This document shows positions 6,707 to 15,078 of a DNA stretch of 64,000 nt, piece after piece. Position 1 is the stretch's first letter. Each line of letters begins with the position of its first letter. Origin of the DNA: an uncultured Clostridia bacterium (GTDB lineage Bacteria > Bacillota > Clostridia > Oscillospirales > Acutalibacteraceae); assembly GCA_904420155.1 (NCBI GenBank), contig CAJFUH010000003.1, forward strand, positions 31,393 to 95,392. The letters run 5' to 3'. Both the position numbers and the translations under genes were made by a program. A model generated the notes under the pieces. The model saw only the letters and a program-made list of their open reading frames with translations, was not told the origin of the DNA and ran no database searches.

Positions 6707-8494
6707 TTAACCTATCCATCTATGCTTTTCAAGTATTTTCGCAATTTTTTGTCCTTTGGGCAACATCATCACATCATCTTTGGAGATTGCTCTCAGACAA
6801 AACAGCGCTATTACATACACGAGCACTGCAATGCAGAGGGAAATAATGGTGGAAATCCTTCCTCCCAGCACAAATTTGCTCAATAAAGAGTAGGAAACAT
6901 AGGCAGATGCTGCGCAAAGCCCTGCGGCAATGAGAGGTTTCACAAATACAGAAATAAAATTCGGCAGGATATGCGTTTCTTTACATAGGAAATACAGCGC
7001 TGAGATGGAAATAAAAGCATAACACACCAAAGTACCGGTTCCCGCCCCCTGGATATTGATCTCTGGAATACCCACCATCGTATAATTCAGCACCACTTTT
7101 ATGATAACGCCAATGGACATCAGTTTTACAGGCAGATCTACTCGCCCAATGGCCTGCAGCATACTACAAATAGGGGTGTTAATAGCAACAAAAATCCCTG
7201 CAAAACCCAACAAGGACAACACATTTCCTACCACAGTGATATCTGCCTGATTATCGGATTTTAAATAAAGCAACTCTGCGATAGGGTGAGCCATAACGGC
7301 TATTCCCAGCCCCGCGGGAATGGTGATGAGGGTAGTAATCCGAAGGACTGATTCAATACTCTTTTTTATTTTCCGACGGCTTCCCTCTGTCCAGGCTGCG
7401 GTAACAGAAGGCAATGCACTAATGCCAAATACCTGCGTAATAGCGGGAATCAGCATCATCAATGTCATGGCCATAGAATAGCAGCCGTATAAAGTCGTCT
7501 GCGCTTTATCCACTTTATCCGGTGTAATCACCTCTGGATAAAGTCCTAATAAGATATCTGGCTGAGAACTCATAATATCCGCAATTCTGCGTTGGATCAA
7601 AGCGGAATCAATAAAGGTTGCAATATTGATTACCAAAGCTCCCAACGCCACGGGAATCGCAATACGGATCAGTGCTTTTACAGTAGCGCGGTTGCTTCTG
7701 GGACGGGGGGAAGTGATCAATTCCTGCCTGGTGATCCCGTCTCCCTTTCTCTTATAACGGAGAAATAAGAATAAGAAACCAAATATGGATCCAACCGTAA
7801 TGCCTAGGATAGCACCGGCAGCGGCAAAGGGAAGCACAGCGTTACTGGCGGCTTCTTCTGATTCGCAGGCGATACCAAACACGGTTTGCGTAGCGGCGTA
7901 TTGGCTCATGCCGATTTGGATGACCGCATAGGAAGCAGTCAAACCCACAATCAATTTGCTGACCGCCTCAATAATCTCGGAAACCGCGATGGGGGTCATG
8001 TTGCGCATACCTTCATAATACCCGCGGTAAATCGACATCAAACAGGCAAAAAGAATGGTAGGCGCCAGCACCCAAATTGGATATTTTACGCCGGGAGAGG
8101 AAACAAAGTTGGCGTAAAAGGTAGATCCTATCATCATCAGCAGAAATCCGACGACGCCCAGCAAAGCAAACGTAGGAATCGATACCCGATGAATTTTTCT
8201 AACATCCCGAAATCTCTTGCGGGTTACGCTCTCTGAAACCATCCGGGCAATTGCTACGGGGAATCCTGCCGTTGCTAAAGTAAACAGCGGATTATACAAG
8301 TCATACGCCGCTGTAAAGTACCCCATACCTGTAGTGCCCAAGATACTTGCCAATGGTATTTTAAATAGCGCGCCGATCAGTTTGACGACCGCCATTCCTA
8401 TGGTTAAAATCAAAGCCCCCTGCAGAAAAGAATGATTAACCCTTTTCTCACTTCTTCCGGCCTTTGCTCTTACCTCCATTGCAACACATCCCAT
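6707..8494 (-). CDS. yabM: SpoVB/MurJ-like polysaccharide flippase (MOP superfamily)
   Basis: 595-residue integral membrane protein with about 14 hydrophobic segments, opening after a basic leader with FLQGALILTIGMAVVKLIGALFKIPLASILG, typical of the MVF/SpoVB branch of the MOP exporter superfamily. Family members flip lipid-linked cell wall or spore cortex precursors. Synteny (yabM-mazG) identifies the locus. The exact start is uncertain: the ATG at 8494 has a weak ribosome site, and GGAGG inside the first codons could serve a later start. Upstream, ACATATG (8542-8548) 14 bases before AATATAAT is a weak sigma-E-like match. Whether it acts in sporulation or vegetative growth is open. Confidence 0.87.
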   Translation of the reverse strand: MGCVAMEVRAKAGRSEKRVNHSFLQGALILTIGMAVVKLIGALFKIPLASILGTTGMGYFTAAYDLYNPLFTLATAGFPVAIARMVSESVTRKRFRDVRKIHRVSIPTFALLGVVGFLLMMIGSTFYANFVSSPGVKYPIWVLAPTILFACLMSIYRGYYEGMRNMTPIAVSEIIEAVSKLIVGLTASYAVIQIGMSQYAATQTVFGIACESEEAASNAVLPFAAAGAILGITVGSIFGFLFLFLRYKRKGDGITRQELITSPRPRSNRATVKALIRIAIPVALGALVINIATFIDSALIQRRIADIMSSQPDILLGLYPEVITPDKVDKAQTTLYGCYSMAMTLMMLIPAITQVFGISALPSVTAAWTEGSRRKIKKSIESVLRITTLITIPAGLGIAVMAHPIAELLYLKSDNQADITVVGNVLSLLGFAGIFVAINTPICSMLQAIGRVDLPVKLMSIGVIIKVVLNYTMVGIPEINIQGAGTGTLVCYAFISISALYFLCKETHILPNFISVFVKPLIAAGLCAASAYVSYSLLSKFVLGGRISTIISLCIAVLVYVIALFCLRAISKDDVMMLPKGQKIAKILEKHRWIG

Positions 8495-8666
8495 CCATTT
8501 TTTCGATTGCGTCTGGTTTATTATATTACTCTATTCCCATTCATATGTACAGGTTTTCCGTCACTTTTTCCTGAAAATGTTATGATTCCACGAAGTTTAT
8601 CAAAAATCTTCGGAACATTCTTGGTGATATTTCTATTGGGGAATCTCAATTATTTTGTATAACAAA

Positions 8667-8692
8667 GAAGAGGGGCCTTTTCTCCCCTCTTC
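8667..8692 (-). terminator. Terminator downstream of zinc-ribbon gene
   Basis: Stem GAAGAGGGG (8667-8675) with CCCCTCTTC (8684-8692); a short T-rich tail follows on the minus strand. Confidence 0.65.
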
Positions 8693-8711
8693 CTCTTTCA
8701 TGGCTACCAAA

Positions 8712-9203
8712 TTAGGATTTATCCTCCTGCTCTTCCGTTTCATCCTCTTGGGCAGAAGAAACCGGTTCCTGCACCGGCTCGTCAGCCTCTTGAGACGCAG
8801 ATGACTGTGCAGGCTCCTCGTGGGCTGGTTCCGCCTTGGTTTCTTCTATCAGTTTTGCCCCGCAACGGCTACAATAGACCGCCTCTTGGGTATTCTCATA
8901 TCCACAGCTTTTACATTTAATTCGGTTTCTAGCAATAGCGATCTGATCGTTAACTTCGTCCAGCTGCTGATACAGGTCGTCAATTGCAGCGACACATTCC
9001 TCTACCAAATCCGCAGAAGAATTTTCTGTCTTCTGTGCATCGTAGACAATCCGCCCCAATGATTCAAAGCGCTTGGAAATCTCATTGTTGAGATCTGCCG
9101 CATTGAGCCTCAGTTTGGAAATATCCACAATCTGGCCTGCTTTTTGGCCCACAGCATTTACCGCCGCTCTGGCGTTGTAAACAACGTCCTCCAACAATCC
9201 CAT
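8712..9203 (-). CDS. Zinc-ribbon protein with coiled coil and acidic tail
   Basis: 163 residues, no named family recognised beyond the zinc ribbon. Residues 1-95 are helical (MGLLEDVVYNARAAVNAVGQ; likely coiled coil at 35-95), followed by a zinc ribbon with C97, C100, C111 and C114 (CKSCGYEN and CSRCG), then a disordered Glu/Gln/Ser-rich tail to the C-terminus. No membrane segment or signal peptide. Similar small proteins are common in clostridial genomes with unknown role. It is monocistronic, with a strong promoter whose start site lies in a perfect palindrome, suggesting tight regulation. Confidence 0.8.
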   Translation of the reverse strand: MGLLEDVVYNARAAVNAVGQKAGQIVDISKLRLNAADLNNEISKRFESLGRIVYDAQKTENSSADLVEECVAAIDDLYQQLDEVNDQIAIARNRIKCKSCGYENTQEAVYCSRCGAKLIEETKAEPAHEEPAQSSASQEADEPVQEPVSSAQEDETEEQEDKS

Positions 9204-9251
9204 GAAAAATCACTCCTATCTTAAATAGATCCCTATTACCAACTTTATTCT

Positions 9252-9279
9252 CAAAATATCCTATCTCTGGGATATTTTG
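9252..9279. repeat. Perfect 10-bp-arm palindrome at the start site of the zinc-ribbon gene
   Basis: CAAAATATCC (9252-9261) and its exact reverse complement (9270-9279), eight bases between. It begins immediately after the -10 box (9280-9285), so it covers the predicted transcription start. Either a repressor operator or a 5' stem-loop of the mRNA. Confidence 0.7.
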
Positions 9280-9308
9280 ATTATAACACGTCTCCAAAAG
9301 ACATACAA
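9280..9308 (-). promoter_or_regulatory. Sigma-A promoter of the zinc-ribbon gene
   Basis: Minus strand TTGTAT (9303-9308), 17-base spacer, perfect TATAAT (9280-9285). Confidence 0.7.
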
Positions 9309-9368
9309 CCAAAAGGCTGTGACCCAATTATAAAATCTTTGTTAACAAGACTTTTTCCCTCAATCTTC

Positions 9369-10313
9369 TCAATCCTTCCCGATAAATTCCCGCAAAAGAG
9401 AGGTAGAAGGAACTCGTTCCGGGGCAATGGGGACAAAAGAATTTAATCCTCTAATCAAACGCTGCGCATAAGGGAACTCCTTATGGTCCTCAGGAATCTC
9501 TTTTAACAACGGCAATGCAACCGAAAGAAAAACACAAGGTTCGTAGATGTGGATGGAATTGATCGTGTAATCGCTGGAATGCTGGAAAGGATGGATATAT
9601 AAATCTTCTCCCCGACATACATTGTCCCACATAGAAATCATACGTACCGGATCCACGCCACGATATCGATAATCCCTTGTCAACCGCCGGATAAACCGCA
9701 GATCCCTTGGTTCCAATATCGTTTGATGTTGTCCTGCCTCAATGCCCTGTTTTACGCTCAAATATAACTTTACCAATCCTTGAGAGGGTAGATTCTGTGC
9801 AATCGCTGGATTCAGGGCATGGATTCCCTCTACAATGGCGATTCCATTTTTCCCTAACTCTACTTTCGTTCGATGAGGAAAAGGCTTGCCTGTGACAAAA
9901 TCAAAATTGGGTTTTTCACAGCTTCCTTGCTGGAGCAACCCCAAAAGGCAACGATGGATCTCCTCCAGATCCAAAGCATGGACGGATTCATAGTCATATT
10001 CGCCATTAGGCAACCGTGGCGTCTGTGGAATTCCTAAATAAAAATCATCCAAGGAAACAATGGTGGTATCTGTCCCCCATTTCTGTAACTGATCCCTCAG
10101 CATGTGGGCAGTCGTTGTCTTCCCACTGCCCGAAGGACCCGCCAACAGAACTACCTTGCAATGACCTTGTAATTCTCCTGCAATCCCCTGGATCTGTTCT
10201 TGATAACAAGCTTCCATTTTATCCACAAAGTCCTGCGGGTTTTTCTGAGCGCTCTCATTGATTTGTTCTAAATGATAAGAAAATTTATAATACATATTTC
10301 CCAGGTAAGTCAT
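9369..10313 (-). CDS. Uridine kinase-like nucleoside kinase
   Basis: P-loop kinase of about 315 residues. Walker A AGPSGSGKTTTAH (about 58-70), substrate region SLDDFYLG (about 94-101), DFVTGKPFPHR and IVEGIHALNP (about 160-172) identify the phosphoribulokinase/uridine kinase superfamily; the enzyme is longer than Udk (about 210) and fits the clostridial nucleoside kinase related to the C-terminal kinase domain of TGS-uridine kinases, without a TGS domain here. Start at ATG 10311-10313, with AGGTG seven bases upstream; a TTG two codons earlier is too close to it. Substrate not determinable. Confidence 0.85.
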   Translation of the reverse strand: MTYLGNMYYKFSYHLEQINESAQKNPQDFVDKMEACYQEQIQGIAGELQGHCKVVLLAGPSGSGKTTTAHMLRDQLQKWGTDTTIVSLDDFYLGIPQTPRLPNGEYDYESVHALDLEEIHRCLLGLLQQGSCEKPNFDFVTGKPFPHRTKVELGKNGIAIVEGIHALNPAIAQNLPSQGLVKLYLSVKQGIEAGQHQTILEPRDLRFIRRLTRDYRYRGVDPVRMISMWDNVCRGEDLYIHPFQHSSDYTINSIHIYEPCVFLSVALPLLKEIPEDHKEFPYAQRLIRGLNSFVPIAPERVPSTSLLREFIGKD

Positions 10314-10348
10314 AAACAATCACCTGCTTTCTTTCAGTGTAAAATCAA

Positions 10349-10366
10349 TTTCCTTTACAAAGGAAA
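10349..10366. repeat. Palindrome upstream of the nucleoside kinase
   Basis: TTTCCTTT (10349-10356) and AAAGGAAA (10359-10366) separated by two bases, 36 bases upstream of the kinase start codon. Operator-like. Confidence 0.6.
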
Positions 10367-10553
10367 ACATTCCTTACCTATATATTCCTTATTTGCGTTT
10401 TCTATTCCTGGTAATATAATAACATATTTCTCACGGATAAACCATCCGGAAAAAACAAGAGATCCTTGGATTTGGTTTTAGTTTAAATCTATCTGTTATC
10501 ATTGTCAAATGCTCCCTGCTTAATCATAGTGATCAAAAATCTCTTATTAAGGA

Positions 10554-10583
10554 TTGATTTTCAATTTTTCATAATGTTATGAT
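10554..10583 (+). promoter_or_regulatory. Probable promoter of the pfkB kinase
   Basis: TTGATT (10554-10559), 18-base spacer, TATGAT (10578-10583); the kinase ATG follows at 10665. The rest of the 350-base divergent gap (10314-10664) shows AT-rich sequence and the palindrome at 10349-10366 but no further gene. Confidence 0.5.
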
Positions 10584-10664
10584 AAGAGGAAAAATAGGGT
10601 ACAGGTTTAGCGTGTCCCTTTTGGAAATTTAAAATCTTGTTTAAAAATGGAGGAAACCGGCACT

Positions 10665-11576
10665 ATGATTTATACAGTGACTTTCAACCCTTCTTTAGAT
10701 CATACGATTTGGGTAGATCCGTTAACCTTAGGAGAAGTCAACCGAACGCAGAAAGAACAGATCTATCCGGGAGGCAAGGGAATCAATGTCTCTATAGTTC
10801 TCCAAAACTTAGGGATGGAAAGCACAATGTTAGGCTTTCAGGCCGGATTTACCGGAGCTGCATTAGAAACCATGCTGCAAGAATACGGATGTCAAGCCCA
10901 TTTCATCCCTGTCGCAGGATATACGCGCATCAACGTAAAAATCAAAAGCCAATCCGAAACCGATATCAACGGCCAAGGGCCGGAAATCCCTGAAGATGCC
11001 CAACGGCAGCTTTTTTCTCAATTGGACGGCCTCCGGCAAGGGGATATTTTGGTATTGGCTGGATCCATCCCTCATACGCTACCAGAAGATATCTATGAGC
11101 GGATTTGTAGGCAGTTACAGGGGCGGGGCGTCCTTTTTGTCGTAGATGCTACGGGGAGACTTTTATGGAATGTCCTTCCTTACCATCCTTTTCTCATAAA
11201 GCCAAATCACATGGAGCTTGGCGAATTATTTGGAAAACAATTGCAAACCCCAGAGCAAATCATCCATTATGCCAAGCTGCTGCAAAAAGAAGGGGCGCAA
11301 AATGTCTTGGTTTCCCGGGGAGGAGAAGGGGCTATTTTGTTAACGGACGATGGATCTATTTTTCAAAGCCCTTCTCCAAAGGGAACGCTAGTCAATGCGG
11401 TAGGCGCCGGAGACAGCATGGTTGCCGGGTTCCTATATGGCTATTTGCGCCAGGGCAGTTATGCGCAGGGATTCCATATGGGATTATGCGCGGGCAGCGC
11501 CACTGCATTTCATCCTTGGCTTGCCACAAAAGAACAGATAGAAGAGGTTGCCGGCCGCTTTCCTCTGGCCTGGTAG
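10665..11576 (+). CDS. pfkB: 1-phosphofructokinase-type sugar kinase (PfkB family)
   Basis: 303-residue ribokinase-superfamily hexose-phosphate kinase. The opening MIYTVTFNPSLDHTIWVD, the substrate motif YPGGKGINVSIVLQNLG (about 36-52) and the catalytic signature NAVGAGDSMVAGFLYG near residue 249 place it with 1-phosphofructokinase/tagatose-6-phosphate kinase. Start at ATG 10665, 11 bases after GGAGG (10649-10653); an upstream in-frame ATG at 10647 overlaps that site and is not used. No PTS transporter or DeoR regulator lies beside it, so fructose-1-phosphate versus tagatose-6-phosphate cannot be decided. Flanked by its own promoter and a terminator. Confidence 0.88.
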   Translation: MIYTVTFNPSLDHTIWVDPLTLGEVNRTQKEQIYPGGKGINVSIVLQNLGMESTMLGFQAGFTGAALETMLQEYGCQAHFIPVAGYTRINVKIKSQSETDINGQGPEIPEDAQRQLFSQLDGLRQGDILVLAGSIPHTLPEDIYERICRQLQGRGVLFVVDATGRLLWNVLPYHPFLIKPNHMELGELFGKQLQTPEQIIHYAKLLQKEGAQNVLVSRGGEGAILLTDDGSIFQSPSPKGTLVNAVGAGDSMVAGFLYGYLRQGSYAQGFHMGLCAGSATAFHPWLATKEQIEEVAGRFPLAW

Positions 11577-11600
11577 CCCTTTGAAAACAAAAATTGACTA

Positions 11601-11641
11601 AGAAAGAGATGACGGCCCTCAACGGGCTGTCATCTCTTTCT
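11601..11641. terminator. Bidirectional terminator between convergent genes
   Basis: 18-bp stem 11601-11618 with 11624-11641 (AGAAAGAGATGACGGCCC side), five-base loop, serving pfkB (plus) and the amidase (minus). One G-U pair. Confidence 0.85.
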
Positions 11642-11669
11642 TGCATTTCATCACGATACATCTGAATTT

Positions 11670-12236
11670 TTAAAGGAGCCCATAATACATCAAAATTCCA
11701 TTATAAATACCGCGGGCAAATCCTTCAGGATCATGGGTTAGTAAATAGACGTCATTGAGATTGGTAAGAAATCCCATCTCCACTAGTACGGCGGGCATCT
11801 TAGTCGCCCGTAACACATATAGGCTTGGGCGGGCGAATACCCCTCTGTTTTCCATTCCCATCCGATAGTTTAAACCATCTAGAATCAGTTCCCCCATCCG
11901 ATAAGCTGGACTGGAAAGGCTATATACATAAGCCTCGCTGCCGCTGGCCTCCGTATTGCTGCTAGCATTGCAGTGTAAACTGATAAAGTAATCCGCTCCC
12001 CAATCATTTGCCATAGTAGCCCGGGCTTGCAGACTGGTGGCATTGCTGGTGCCCAACTGCTCCGTAGGGCTATTGCGGGAAAGCCTTACCTCAAAATTAG
12101 GATTTGCTCTTAATAGGTTTCCCAGGCGCACTCCCACATCATATGTGACATCCTGTTCCCTTACTCCATTAGCCTCTGCACCAGAATTTGGGTTCTGTGG
12201 GTTATGCCCCTGATCTATAAAGATTTTGATTGCCAT
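11670..12236 (-). CDS. N-acetylmuramoyl-L-alanine amidase (Amidase_3)
   Basis: Zinc amidase of 188 residues consisting of a single Amidase_3 domain. The zinc ligands and catalytic residues are visible: H11 in IDQGHNP, E27 in GVREQDV, H88 in SLHCNA and E153 in VEMGFLTN. It cleaves the bond between muramic acid and the stem peptide. There is no signal peptide, membrane anchor or cell-wall binding repeat. Start at ATG 12234-12236 with AGGAGGG upstream. Absence of an export signal resembles mother-cell amidases that act after lysis (CwlC-like); CwlD normally carries a signal. CATATAAT at 12265-12272 could be a promoter -10. Confidence 0.9.
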   Translation of the reverse strand: MAIKIFIDQGHNPQNPNSGAEANGVREQDVTYDVGVRLGNLLRANPNFEVRLSRNSPTEQLGTSNATSLQARATMANDWGADYFISLHCNASSNTEASGSEAYVYSLSSPAYRMGELILDGLNYRMGMENRGVFARPSLYVLRATKMPAVLVEMGFLTNLNDVYLLTHDPEGFARGIYNGILMYYGLL

Positions 12237-12389
12237 ACCATTCCCTCCTTTTCTGAAATATTCCATTATATGAAAAGGAAGAGAAGATGGGGACAAAATT
12301 TAGCTTTCGAGATCCGGCATCTAATAATAAAAACTTGTCTTTACGAAATGATCTTTTAAGAGGAATAGAAATATCAGCGGATCTCTGCC

Positions 12390-12411
12390 TCTCCTTTCCT
12401 CGAAAAGGAGA
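12390..12411. repeat. Small inverted repeat in the hemZ-amidase gap
   Basis: TCTCCTTT (12390-12397) with AAAGGAGA (12404-12411), six-base loop, downstream of hemZ on the minus strand. No T-run follows, so it is a poor terminator. The remainder of the 231-base gap holds no recognisable gene. Confidence 0.45.
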
Positions 12412-12467
12412 GACCTAACATAAGATTTCACTGAAAAGTTAAATAGCTTTACAAAGGTTAACGAAAA

Positions 12468-13967
12468 TTATTTCTGACATAACGGTACCTGTCCAAACTG
12501 TTGATAAAATGCCGAAATTGCTTTTTTACGTTCCAACATTTCTGCAAATCGAGAATTATATTCATACGGATATTTAAAATTGAACACTCTCTGCAAATAT
12601 TCCCCGCCGGGCTCTTTTAACTTCGTCACAGAACCCGCTCCACATGCCAATATAGTGTGGGTTTCGTCCATCACATATACATTATATAGCCCTTCATATC
12701 CCGCTTTCGCCCATCCGACATTTTCTAAATTACCTACCATACGGCTCTGGCGGTATAAATAATAAGGGAAATATTCCTTTTGAGGCAAAACTTTTCCGGC
12801 AAATTCCAACATATCGGCGGTTTCCTGACACTCGTCTCTGTAAAGTTTTCTCCCTTGACAGGTTAGCTGGGAGGATTTTTTCATAGAAAGGGTATGAATT
12901 GTGATGCTTTCCGGATGTAACGCACAGACTTGCTCTAACGTTTGGCAAAAACTATCGTAATGATCCTCTGGTAATCCTGCAATTAAGTCCATATTGATAT
13001 GAGAAAATCCCATCTCTCGGGCCAAAGAAAAAGCGGTCCGGGTTTGTTCCGTGGTATGCTTCCTGCCGATCACTTGGAGTACATGATCGTTGAATGTCTG
13101 AGGATTGATACTGATACGGTCTACCCTAAAGTCTTTTAAGGCGGCTAGCCTTTCCCGCGTAATGGTGTCCGGTCTGCCCGCCTCTACAGTAAATTCCCGG
13201 CAATGGGAGAGATCAAAACTCCTATGGATTGTTTGTAATACCTGATGCAGTTGATCCGGGCTCAGGGTAGTAGGCGTTCCTCCCCCGATATATACGGTTT
13301 CCAACCTCAGCCCAATGTCTCTGGCAATCCGGGCGGTCTCATCCAATTCTTGGCATAACAGAGTAACATACTCCGGTATCAGGCGTTTGGCTTTCTCTAC
13401 GGACTGGGATACAAAAGAACAGTACGCGCAGCGGGTCGGGCAAAAAGGGATGGAAACATATAAGCTATAAGAATCTGGACGGGATAGCGAAAGCAGTTTT
13501 TGTTCCGCCTTCATAGTAGTTATGGCCAGTTGTGTTTTTTGGGAGGATACTAGCAGGCGGTCTTGAAAATAATTCCTCGCTCCCTCTTCCCCTCCTTCCG
13601 ATTCCATCAATCGGCGCATCAATTTGATAGGGCGCACCCCCGTCAAAATCCCCCAGCTAGGATGAATCCCTGTTATTTCTACCAAAATATCATAAAGCAA
13701 TACTGCTAACGCCCGTTCGCATTCCTCTTCCAGATCGGGCTGAAAGGAGGAGATACGGCAAGACTTTTCTTTGATCTGTCCCTCCTCCTTCACGCGGACT
13801 GTCAACAGTTCCTGCTCTTCTTCTTGCATGCGGCCCGTATAGACGATGGTTGTCCCTTCTTCTGTTTGTTTGTGAACGGTACAAATTTTTTCGTTGGGAT
13901 AAAAAACGCGGCACAGGTTTTCCAATTCATAGTGGAAATCGTGGTTATCAATGATAAGTGATATCAT
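12468..13967 (-). CDS. hemZ: Oxygen-independent coproporphyrinogen dehydrogenase HemZ
   Basis: Radical SAM enzyme of 499 residues, HemZ type. The iron-sulfur motif CxxxCxxC is C176, C180 and C183 (FCPTRCAYCSF), followed by YIGGGTPTTLS and the ISINPQTFNDHVLQVIGRKHT segment typical of the HemN/HemZ group. It has the extra N-terminal domain of about 165 residues that distinguishes HemZ from HemW. The start overlaps the preceding MBL hydrolase by four bases (ATGA). It is the last gene of the recJ operon. Family members convert coproporphyrinogen III to protoporphyrinogen IX; many clostridial HemZ proteins have no proven activity. Confidence 0.9.
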   Translation of the reverse strand: MISLIIDNHDFHYELENLCRVFYPNEKICTVHKQTEEGTTIVYTGRMQEEEQELLTVRVKEEGQIKEKSCRISSFQPDLEEECERALAVLLYDILVEITGIHPSWGILTGVRPIKLMRRLMESEGGEEGARNYFQDRLLVSSQKTQLAITTMKAEQKLLSLSRPDSYSLYVSIPFCPTRCAYCSFVSQSVEKAKRLIPEYVTLLCQELDETARIARDIGLRLETVYIGGGTPTTLSPDQLHQVLQTIHRSFDLSHCREFTVEAGRPDTITRERLAALKDFRVDRISINPQTFNDHVLQVIGRKHTTEQTRTAFSLAREMGFSHINMDLIAGLPEDHYDSFCQTLEQVCALHPESITIHTLSMKKSSQLTCQGRKLYRDECQETADMLEFAGKVLPQKEYFPYYLYRQSRMVGNLENVGWAKAGYEGLYNVYVMDETHTILACGAGSVTKLKEPGGEYLQRVFNFKYPYEYNSRFAEMLERKKAISAFYQQFGQVPLCQK

Positions 13968-14596
13968 AACATCATTCCTAAATATGGATTTCTTTTTCGT
14001 TCCTCGTCTAAGGTGGAAGGACTGCCATGTCCGGGATAGATAATATAGTCCCCCGGCAACAAAGCCAATTGTTGTAACGACTTCATCAGTTGGGGCATAC
14101 TCCCTGTGGGAAAATCTGTACGTCCTACGCTTTCTTTCATCAAGGTATCCCCGGTAAACAGTGCGTTCCCGGCTATATAGCAGCAGCTTCCCTGGGTATG
14201 CCCCGGTGTGTGAATCACTGTAAAGACGGTCTCGCCCAGAGAAAAAGTTTCTCCATCCTTGAGCAGCCGATCCACGGAAAAATTTGGCACTTCTCCGCCG
14301 ATAGCCATCCGTGAAAGATTCAAGGAGCTTTCCCCTGGAAAGTCCCGATCTGCTTCATGCAGGAATATTTTGGCTCCTGTTTTTTTCTGTAAAGCAGCCA
14401 CTCCGCCAATATGATCAAAGTGTCCATGGGTCAGCAATATCTGTTCCACATTGCTTTCTCCTGCTTTTTGAATGGCCGCTTCCAATTGGGGAGTAAGCCC
14501 GCCGGGATCTAAAACCGCGGCCTTTCCTGTGGACTCATCCACAATTAAATAGCAATTTACATCCAATGGTCCTGTCAGAAAACGTTGTATATTCAA
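13964..14596 (-). CDS. MBL-fold metallo-hydrolase, glyoxalase II-like
   Basis: 210 residues of a single metallo-beta-lactamase domain: N-terminal FLTGPLDVNCYLIVDES, metal motif THGHFDHIGG (about 56-65), HTPGHTQGSCCY and FTGDTLM with the late YPGHGSPS. This is the small hydroxyacylglutathione hydrolase-like subgroup common in Firmicutes. It overlaps dtd and hemZ by four bases on each side, so translation is coupled. Substrate unknown. Confidence 0.9.
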   Translation of the reverse strand: MNIQRFLTGPLDVNCYLIVDESTGKAAVLDPGGLTPQLEAAIQKAGESNVEQILLTHGHFDHIGGVAALQKKTGAKIFLHEADRDFPGESSLNLSRMAIGGEVPNFSVDRLLKDGETFSLGETVFTVIHTPGHTQGSCCYIAGNALFTGDTLMKESVGRTDFPTGSMPQLMKSLQQLALLPGDYIIYPGHGSPSTLDEERKRNPYLGMML

Positions 14597-15051
14597 TGAA
14601 TTCCCTCCTGATCTGCCTCTAGTACAATAGTAACCGGTCCATCATTTACAAGCGAAACTTGCATATCCGCCCCGAATTGGCCGGTTTGCACATAGGATAT
14701 CCCTTGCTCTTTCAGCAAGCGACAAAAATTTTGGTAATGTGCATCAGCCTGTTGGGGATCCGCCGCATTGGTAAAGGACGGCCGTGTCCCCTTGCGGCAA
14801 TCGGCACATAAAGTAAAATTGGAAACCACCAAAGCTCCCCCTCCAATATCCAGAAGAGAACGGTTTAATTTTCCATTTTCATCCTCAAAAATACGCATCA
14901 CTGCAATTTTAGCGGCCAGCTTTTGGGCTTGCTCTATGGTATCCCCCTGTTCCACTCCTAATAGGATAAGCAGTCCCTCTCCTATCGTACCAACCTCTTT
15001 TTCCCCCACTGTCACGCTAGCACAGCGTACTCTTTGTAATACTGCTCTCAT
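14593..15051 (-). CDS. dtd: D-aminoacyl-tRNA deacylase
   Basis: Removes D-amino acids (and glycine mischarged on tRNA-Ala) from tRNA. 152 residues with the DTD motifs MRAVLQRVRCASVTVGEKEVG, VSNFTLCADCRKGTRPSF (the SQxTL-type catalytic stretch, here SNFTL) and the cross-subunit NDGPVTI near the C-terminus. The usual Gln of SQFTL is Asn here, a conservative change. It follows relA by 27 bases, the widespread relA-dtd arrangement. Confidence 0.95.
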   Translation of the reverse strand: MRAVLQRVRCASVTVGEKEVGTIGEGLLILLGVEQGDTIEQAQKLAAKIAVMRIFEDENGKLNRSLLDIGGGALVVSNFTLCADCRKGTRPSFTNAADPQQADAHYQNFCRLLKEQGISYVQTGQFGADMQVSLVNDGPVTIVLEADQEGIH

Positions 15052-15078
15052 AAAGTTCCTTTCTTTTCATAAACAATT

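Noticed and set aside
9339..9348. TTGTTAACAA palindrome as a Rex operator
   Set aside because: Rex sites need the two half sites separated (TTGTTAA-N4-TTAACAA type); this one has no spacer and lies between unrelated genes.
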